The translations under genes were made by a program, and so were the position numbers. DNA of 58,295 bases, from the NCBI GenBank assembly GCA_031277475.1, contig JAITMJ010000001.1, forward strand, positions 1 to 58,295, read 5' to 3'. The DNA is from Flavobacteriaceae bacterium (GTDB lineage: Bacteria > Bacteroidota > Bacteroidia > Flavobacteriales > Weeksellaceae). Positions 53,001 through 58,295 of the stretch are shown here, piece after piece (within the stretch, counting starts at the first letter, position 1; every line of letters starts with the position of its first letter). The notes beneath the pieces were generated by a model. The model saw only the letters and a list, made by a program, of their open reading frames with translations, was not told where the DNA came from and did no database searches.

Positions 53001-55936
53001 CCCAAAGTAAAGTTGAGGATTTCATCCGAGTTATTTGTTGGTCCTGTCGGGATGCAATAGGTTAAAGTATTATTCGTACTGAAAGTATAATCTGCACAAC
53101 CTGTGGCATCGCCTTTATTATTAAACGGCACTAAACTTACATGATATGTAGTGTTTATCGTCAATCCGCTTACCGGATATGAAGTTCCCGATACTGTTGT
53201 TTCAGTAAGAATCTCATCGCCTCCGGCAGTGGTTCCTACTTTCAGTTTATAACCAAAAGCGTCAGTAACGGGATTCCATGTAATGGTAGTCAGTCCTGCG
53301 TTTACGGTTCCTGACGGAGCGGTAATTGTAGCACAACCCGGTGCTACTGTTGGCAATGGATCTACGATAAATTTGTAATCTTCAAATTCACCGCTGACGA
53401 ATCCGGTTTGACAAGGGCTTGTATCTCCTGAACTGCTTGACCAGTGGCTTACGATACGCATACGGGTTGGTCCCGGCAATGCAGTTGCAGGAACTGTAAT
53501 CGCTCCGGTATGATTGGAGAAGTAATTGAGCGATTGGTATGCTATTTCATTCACAGGGTCGAAGGTTCCGTCTTGGTTCCAATCTACCCAAACTCTAAAT
53601 CCGGCTGTTCCGCCGCTAATGTCCACACTGAAGTTTACGGTTCCTCCTACGGCTTGCGATACGGTTTGAGTATTGTAATAATCTCCATATCCGCCGGATG
53701 AAAATCCTGTTCCGAGATTGCTGATATTATTACCCGTACCTCCTGTGGTAGAAAAATTGTTTACAAAGCGTGTATTATTGGTTCCTTGCGGGATACAATA
53801 ATTCAAGGTAGTATTTGTACTGAAAGTATAATCTGCACAACCTGTGGCATCGCCTTTATTATTAAACGGCACTAAACTTACATGATAAGTAGTGCTTATC
53901 GCCAAACCTAAAGTATATGAAGTTCCTGTTAGTGTTGTTTCAGTGAGAACATCATCTCCTCCGGCAGTGGTTCCTATTTTCAGTTTATAACCAAAGGCAT
54001 CGGTAACAGGATTCCATGTAATAGTAGTTGATCCTGCGTTTACAGTTCCTGACGGAGCGGTAATTGTAGCACATCCCGGTACTGCTGTAGGCAATGGATT
54101 TACAATAAATTTGTAATCTTCAAATTCGCCGCTGGTATGTGTGGTAGAACACGGATCTATAAGTCCGGTACCGCTATTGTAATGGTTTACGACACGCATA
54201 CGGGTTTCGCCTTCCAATGCAGTTGTAGGCACAGTAATCGTTCCGGTGATAGTGTTTGCAAATACATAGCTGGATGTGAAGAATGCTATTTCATTACTTG
54301 TGGCAGAGGTATCAAAGATTCCGTCTTGATTCCAATCTACCCAAATTCTTGCTCCGTAGCCAAGTGTATCACCAAGATTTATGGTAAAGTTTACGGCTTG
54401 TCCAACTTCTTGCGCTACGGAATGGGTATTATAGAAATCTCCATATCCGCCGGGTGAGAATCCACTGTTCAAATTGCTGATATTGGTGGTGCCGCCTGTA
54501 GTAGAGAAACCATCTATACGGCGGGCAGCAACGGCTGTTCCTCCGGGTGTGCAATAGGTTGCAGGTGGTGCTGTAACGTTGATGGTATAGTCGTGAACTT
54601 GTCCGTTGCCTATATCGTTACAAGCATTTGCTATGTTATTGTGAATTGTAGTTGCACTACCAACGAAACCATATCTCACTCTCATTCGGGTAGGTCCGGG
54701 TAAGGCACCCGCAGGTACTGCAATATTTCCTGTTCTGGTAACTAATCCACCGGTAGCCGTACTTGTATTTAAAAGAGTTGATGATGTATTAAAATAATTT
54801 TCGCCCGCATCATCAAAATCACCATCTTGATTCCAGTCAATAAATACACTAAAGCCCCAGAAATTACCGGCTATACCCATTGCTGTCATATCAATAGGAT
54901 AGGTTTGTCCTGGATCCACATTAAAGGTATTGCTGATGAAATTCAAATGAGGCTGTAAAGTTGAAGAATTTGACCCTGTACTGACCGTATTGGTGTAGGT
55001 TGTACCATTCATGGTTACTACATTAAGCGAGAACATTGGAGCACCTGTTGATAGAATAGGTCCGCAATAAGGTGCAAAAGGATTTGGTCCTGTGTCAAAC
55101 TCTATCACTGAACAACCGATGGTAGTTCCCTGAGAATTGGTAGCATCTATCCTTGCATACAGATGCGTATTCGCAGGCAAAGCATTTGTTGAAGGAGGCG
55201 CGTATGAATTAGCGAAAGTGGTGGCATTCACAACGTCTGCGCCGCCTGATGTAGTACCTATTCTTACATTATAACTTTGCGCTCCCGGTGTAATAGGCCA
55301 GCTAATAGCACTGCGAACACCTACATTGGTAGCACCATTGGTCGGCGAAGTAATGCTGACACAATTCGGTGCAGCCGTTACATCCTGTGCTAAATCTATG
55401 GTGTTCAAGCCCCAGAGCATATCAGCCGTTGGCGTACCTGTTGCTGCTGCTGTTACCGTAATTCTAAATCTGAAACCTTGTCCCGAAGGAATAGTTCCCG
55501 TAGGGATGGTTCCGGAAGTGTCCACACAATCCTGTTCGGTGGTAAACGTAATAGGAGTTCCTATATTGGTAAAGGTACCTCCCGTAGTCCCCGCAGCATA
55601 AGCTATCTGAACGCTACCCCGTGCCTCAGTAGGATCACTGTAACCTAATACTCCCCAATTAAAGGCATAATCTATTGCCCCTCCATTGGAGGTTATTCCT
55701 GCCGGACTGGTATAGGTTAAAGTGTAAGCATTGGCACCTGCATACACATTTCCCATATAAGACAATGTCTCACACCAACCTGTGATGTTATAGATCCCCG
55801 TACCTCCGGTGAATCCTCCTGTTGCAACCAGACTCGGCGGTGGATTAGCCCCCGTTCCCGAATCATAGTTGAAAAAAATCTGGGCATTTGCCCCTAAACT
55901 CAGTGCTAAAAAGCACGATAATAGAAATTTCTTCAT
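50078..55936 (-). CDS. large T9SS-secreted GEVED-domain surface protein
   Basis: This 1952-residue protein has a signal peptide (MKKFLLSCFLALSLGANAQ) and a C-terminal type A T9SS sorting domain (VVYPNPVTDILKISDVKD...GAYIVNLRMTNG). Between them are about seven GEVED domains, for example RIWVDWNQDGTFDPVNE...GEFEDYKF, and several Fn3-like units (GYHVKVGTTSGG..V). A module like GAPETIVADAW..GEYSTVAVTAGTEYIFSSS occurs once and is shared with the next gene. Such proteins are exported and often mediate adhesion or gliding-related surface contacts. Its promoter is at 55960-55990. Confidence 0.9.
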   Translation of the reverse strand: MKKFLLSCFLALSLGANAQIFFNYDSGTGANPPPSLVATGGFTGGTGIYNITGWCETLSYMGNVYAGANAYTLTYTSPAGITSNGGAIDYAFNWGVLGYSDPTEARGSVQIAYAAGTTGGTFTNIGTPITFTTEQDCVDTSGTIPTGTIPSGQGFRFRITVTAAATGTPTADMLWGLNTIDLAQDVTAAPNCVSITSPTNGATNVGVRSAISWPITPGAQSYNVRIGTTSGGADVVNATTFANSYAPPSTNALPANTHLYARIDATNSQGTTIGCSVIEFDTGPNPFAPYCGPILSTGAPMFSLNVVTMNGTTYTNTVSTGSNSSTLQPHLNFISNTFNVDPGQTYPIDMTAMGIAGNFWGFSVFIDWNQDGDFDDAGENYFNTSSTLLNTSTATGGLVTRTGNIAVPAGALPGPTRMRVRYGFVGSATTIHNNIANACNDIGNGQVHDYTINVTAPPATYCTPGGTAVAARRIDGFSTTGGTTNISNLNSGFSPGGYGDFYNTHSVAQEVGQAVNFTINLGDTLGYGARIWVDWNQDGIFDTSATSNEIAFFTSSYVFANTITGTITVPTTALEGETRMRVVNHYNSGTGLIDPCSTTHTSGEFEDYKFIVNPLPTAVPGCATITAPSGTVNAGSTTITWNPVTDAFGYKLKIGTTAGGDDVLTETTLTGTSYTLGLAISTTYHVSLVPFNNKGDATGCADYTFSTNTTLNYCIPQGTNNTRFVNNFSTTGGTGNNISNLGTGFSSGGYGDYYNTQTVSQAVGGTVNFSVDISGGTAGFRVWVDWNQDGTFDPVNEIAYQSLNYFSNHTGAITVPATALPGPTRMRIVSHWSSSSGDTSPCQTGFVSGEFEDYKFIVDPLPTVAPGCATITAPSGTVNAGLTTITWNPVTDAFGYKLKVGTTAGGDEILTETTVSGTSYPVSGLTINTTYHVSLVPFNNKGDATGCADYTFSTNNTLTYCIPTGPTNNSDEILNFTLGSINNTSAPSEGTNGYMDYTGTVPPADLEVGSSQVASLTTNSGSGNHGAAIWIDYNDDGVFSTSEMVTNIPNSAIANTTTNFPPFTVEDSPGTHRLRVQYTYFQDGSGLDPCNVTTIYSETEDYLVNIMAVATGCLTDPYGEYPHSVFTPQCIGAPETIVADAWAGEYSTVAVTAGTEYIFSSSVATDFITIGDDTGTTVLASGTGSVTWTATASANVRFYTHLDSACTPDNTTTRARMIQCGTLVLNYCIPEGTNSSRYINNFTTTGGTGNDISNLNSGFSPGGYGDFYATHKVSNVVGGTVNFNAIHGDVGQTFGFRIWVDWNQDGTFDPVNEVVYQSSGYGPSQSGTITVPTTALPGDTRMRIANHWLDTEGPDDPCTTAFTYGEFEDYKFTVDPLPTVKPDCTTITNPSGPAPIIINAGLNTITWTAVANAFGYHVKVGTSSGGGEVFFDDVTGTSISVSLQPNTTYYVSVVPYNNMGDANPCNNEVEFETDDTLVYCIPEGTNSTRYIDNFSTTGGNPDNISNLGSGFSPGGYGDFYNTHTVSQIEGGTVNFTADFAGGTFGFRIWVDWNQDGTFDPVNEVAFQSNAWQPSWSGSFAIPSSALSGETRMRIACHWLDTTGPADPCLTGADSQYVEFEDYKFNVIQPTAAPDCTTITNPANGAVLNPGSTTITWNAAANASGYHVKVGTTSGGTDVFGGDVSGTSQTVTLSQNGTYYASVVPFNSLGGANPCSNEITFTTNDNAVYCEPNLNCTDGDLILNVSFEEIDNSTTCSPNGYGDYTNMVANVEAGETYTLYVTVGDGWYEHVGMWIDFGNDGIFDPSDYFGEIGIGGQGVTTQGDITIPAGTPDGNYRMRIQAYAGPLTGDPCMNNPLDFGEYEDYTVHVGALATAETNKGKIVVYPNPVTDILKISDVKDVKSIIVVDMTGRMVKTFSTATAELNLSNLSSGAYIVNLRMTNGETQSVKVIKK

Positions 55937-55959
55937 ATAAATAAATTTTATAATTGTCC

Positions 55960-55990
55960 CAAAAGTAATAATATTTTATTTAACACCAAA
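55960..55990 (-). promoter_or_regulatory. promoter of the large GEVED gene
   Basis: On the minus strand: TTTG (55990-55987), 19-nt spacing, TACTTTTG (55967-55960), 23 nt before the ATG. This is the best-matched promoter in the window. Confidence 0.7.
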
Positions 55991-56094
55991 CAAAAAAGAG
56001 GAGTTAAATTAAAAAAAAGAGCATTAAAACATTAAAAAAATTAAAATCCATCTGTTCGGCACAACAAATCCGCACATATTTCAAGCCACAAAAA

Positions 56095-56122
56095 AGCGGG
56101 CTCACAATTTTGTGAGTCCGCT
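56095..56122. terminator. terminator of the partial GEVED gene
   Basis: AGCGGGCTCACA pairs with TGTGAGTCCGCT (one G-T pair) around ATTT. A T run follows in the minus direction, downstream of the gene ending at 56205. Confidence 0.75.
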
Positions 56123-56204
56123 TGCATTAATTAAATATTTATTGCCAACAGCCATTAGCCATCCACCGCTCCCCTCTCCTTTGGAGAGGGGTCGGGGGTG
56201 AGGA

Positions 56205-58295
56205 TTAGTCTTTAACGATTTTAAAGGTTTCCACTTGTCCGTTTTCAAGTTTCACGCGGAATACATAAACGCCTTGAGACAATCTGCTCACGTTCACTTT
56301 TCCGTCTGTAACTTTAGATACCGTCATTACTTTCTGACCGGCAACGCTGTAGATTTCTACGCTTTCCACTTTCTGTTTAGATGTAATGTTCAATACATCT
56401 TTCACAGGGTTCGGATAGTATGCCAAGCCGGTATTTCCTGCTTCGCCTACTGACAATGTGGTGCAATCTCCGGCTACATAGAATACAGTGTTGTAATCGA
56501 GTCCCGAATCATCCGGTACCCAAGCAACACCTGACGTATTGCTCAATCTCACAGGCAATCCGGTTGAAGAAAGCGTTGTTACTTCCCAATATACGGTGCC
56601 GCCGCCATTGCTTATCGTTGGTTCCAGCCAGTAAGTTCCTGCTGAGAAATCAATAGGCGTAACCAAGTCAAATGTTAAACGATAGGCATCTAAACCAAAC
56701 GCACTACCGAATATTTGTGATGAAGAAGGTGCCATTGTAAATGTGTCTGAAACATCTCCCGGCAATCCTCCGTTATCATCGTGAATATTAATGGTAGCAT
56801 TAGTAATCGGCGCAGCAGAAAGCACGTTAATCGTTACTTGTTTCAAAGTAAACAATGTGCCTGTCGGTACGATGAAATCGTCTGCTACACGGAAAATATC
56901 CGTAGGATCTACGCCGTATCCGTTTTCAAGTCCGGACATTCCACCGTCTCCTTGATAGCAACTGTATGGAGGTGGCGGGAATGTAATCGGTGATCCGCAC
57001 TGAACCATTCTGTCTCTGCATACTGATTGAGCTCCGCAATTTGCATCAACGTGGGTATAGAATCTTACAACTTGGCTCGCGGTTGCAGTCCAAGTTACAG
57101 GACCTGTACCTGCTGCCAATGTTACAATTCCGTTTGCATCCGAAATGGTAATGAAGTCTGTACCGATTGAACTTGAGAATATATACTCAGTTCCGGCAGT
57201 TACCGCTACCAATGAATATTCTCCCGCATATCCGCAACCTGCAACAACTTGTGGTGCTCCATAACACGCAGGTGTGAATGTTCCACCCGGCCATTGACCG
57301 TTTGGTGCATTCGTACAGCCAATCGGAGAATCATCGGTTTGGAATAGAATTTCCTCAGTACATGCGGCGTCACTTATATTATTATATGGCGTTACGCTCA
57401 GATAATAAATAGTATCCGGATCTAATGAAACCGTGAGCGAAGTGGCTCCGATAACATCACCTCCAAATACTTCAATACCCCCGAAAGTAGTTCCCACTTT
57501 CACGTGGTAGCCGATAGAATTTGCAGCGGCAGTCCAAGTAAGGGTTACGTTTCCTCCGGCAATTACATCCTGATTTTCAGGGTAAGTGATTTCAAAACCG
57601 GTACAATCCGGAGCTGTAGTCGGTGGAATATCTACGGTAATGGTGTAGTCTTCCACTTGTCCGTAAGTGTCGCCTTCGCAAGGGTCAGTAAATGGAAATA
57701 CAAGCGGAGCTCCAAAACTGTAAACTTTTTTCACTCTCATCAGGGTGTTGCCCAATGTCGCTCCTGAAGGAACGGTAATCACTCCTGTTGCAGGCGGATT
57801 GCTCACGCCGTCTGAATCAATAAGGAACAAACTTCCGTCTCCGAAGTAAACTTCTCCTGCATCATTCAATACGCCGTTTTGATTCCAGTCAATGAATACT
57901 ACATAATAGTTTTCATAAGAGAAACCTATAGGGTCTGCATTTCCGTTCACACTGATTTGATAAGGGAATCCTTGTTTCACGTTGCCCGGTGCTACGGTAG
58001 TAGTGAAGTCTTCGTGGTCTGGTGTTCCGTTTATCGCCGGTGAAGTTTCATTATGAATTCCTGCGAAATCTACCAATGTAATCGGCTCTACATTAAAGTC
58101 GAAGACAATCGGTCCGCAATACGTCAATGTTCCGCATTTCACGGTTCTTGCTCTCAATGATTGATCATCCGGTGTACAATTAGAATCCAAATGAGTATAG
58201 AAACGAACGTTTGCACTTGCAGTTGCAGTCCAAACTACAGTTCCCGTTCCGCTTGCCAATGTGGTAGTTCCTGCATCATCGCTGATGGTGATGAA
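56205..58295 (-). CDS. partial T9SS-secreted GEVED-domain surface protein
   Basis: The gene continues past the right edge: the frame is open to 58295 and encodes FITISDDAGTTTLASGTGT, matching the middle of a known repeated module rather than a start. At least 695 residues are visible, with two copies of the GEYSLVAVTAGTEYIFSSS-type module, a GEVED domain (VFIDWNQNGVLNDAGE...YGQVEDYTI), an Fn3-like unit (GYHVKVGTTFGG) and a C-terminal T9SS sorting domain (AYYPNPVKDVLNITSKQK...VYVFRVKLENG). It is a paralogue of the neighbouring protein and shares DNA-level modules with it. Confidence 0.88.
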   Translation of the reverse strand, partial: FITISDDAGTTTLASGTGTVVWTATASANVRFYTHLDSNCTPDDQSLRARTVKCGTLTYCGPIVFDFNVEPITLVDFAGIHNETSPAINGTPDHEDFTTTVAPGNVKQGFPYQISVNGNADPIGFSYENYYVVFIDWNQNGVLNDAGEVYFGDGSLFLIDSDGVSNPPATGVITVPSGATLGNTLMRVKKVYSFGAPLVFPFTDPCEGDTYGQVEDYTITVDIPPTTAPDCTGFEITYPENQDVIAGGNVTLTWTAAANSIGYHVKVGTTFGGIEVFGGDVIGATSLTVSLDPDTIYYLSVTPYNNISDAACTEEILFQTDDSPIGCTNAPNGQWPGGTFTPACYGAPQVVAGCGYAGEYSLVAVTAGTEYIFSSSIGTDFITISDANGIVTLAAGTGPVTWTATASQVVRFYTHVDANCGAQSVCRDRMVQCGSPITFPPPPYSCYQGDGGMSGLENGYGVDPTDIFRVADDFIVPTGTLFTLKQVTINVLSAAPITNATINIHDDNGGLPGDVSDTFTMAPSSSQIFGSAFGLDAYRLTFDLVTPIDFSAGTYWLEPTISNGGGTVYWEVTTLSSTGLPVRLSNTSGVAWVPDDSGLDYNTVFYVAGDCTTLSVGEAGNTGLAYYPNPVKDVLNITSKQKVESVEIYSVAGQKVMTVSKVTDGKVNVSRLSQGVYVFRVKLENGQVETFKIVKD

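Noticed and set aside
53444-55601. Open frames antisense to the GEVED protein
   Set aside because: They mirror the repeated codons of the real gene and show no start context or domain.

Overview
The window looks like a chromosome segment from a member of the Flavobacteriales (Bacteroidota), most likely the Weeksellaceae (Chryseobacterium relatives). It is AT-rich. It carries Bacteroidota-type promoters (a -7 box TAnnTTTG, sometimes with TTG or TTTG about 19-21 nt upstream). It also holds type IX secretion (T9SS) features: a PorV-like barrel and GEVED-domain surface proteins, one with a readable C-terminal sorting domain. Family-specific neighbours such as the DUF6452/DUF6048 pair and batC-batD fit the same group. 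There are no rRNA or tRNA genes, CRISPR arrays, prophages or transposase genes in the window.

Layout. 0.2-9.4 kb is housekeeping: an MsbA-like ABC exporter, lpxA, a thioredoxin-like lipoprotein, a MazG-like pyrophosphohydrolase, a transaldolase/FSA, a ZIP transporter, truB, gpsA and the DUF6452-DUF6048 envelope pair. 9.4-12.3 kb holds a non-autonomous MITE-like element and the batC-batD pair. 12.6-17.1 kb holds sdhC and sdhA, separated by 1.8 kb of accessory DNA (a DUF6922-like ORF, a frameshifted antitoxin remnant and a DUF1016/YhcG nuclease); no sdhB follows. 17.7-21.6 kb is a secreted RCC1-repeat protein and its partner. 21.9-31.0 kb holds an EamA exporter, a PorV2-like protein, an M48 protease, apt, a Fur-family regulator and an OstA/LptA-like protein.

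31.2-43.0 kb is an RND efflux locus in the order tetR, tolC, hlyD, acrB. Five unrelated accessory genes on the same strand lie between the core genes: a secreted zinc peptidase, a small secreted protein, a leucine-rich-repeat protein, a DUF6994 protein and an ABM-like protein. Four of these five are preceded by the same 85-nt repeat, which can fold into three hairpins. 43.0-46.1 kb is a small unstable patch: a PIN-type toxin-antitoxin pair flanked by a 0.2-kb direct repeat, an orphan ABC-2 permease and a decayed small ORF. 46.1-48.2 kb holds obgE and a YitT-family protein. 48.4-58.3 kb holds surface proteins: an IPT/NHL-repeat lipoprotein and two large GEVED-domain proteins, the second running off the right edge.

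Two themes recur. First, envelope and surface functions dominate: lipid A acylation, LPS transport, phospholipid precursor synthesis, drug efflux and T9SS export. Second, several families of short intergenic repeats are dispersed through the window, and in at least three places they appear to have been incorporated into coding sequence. All identifications are from reading the sequence; no database search was run.
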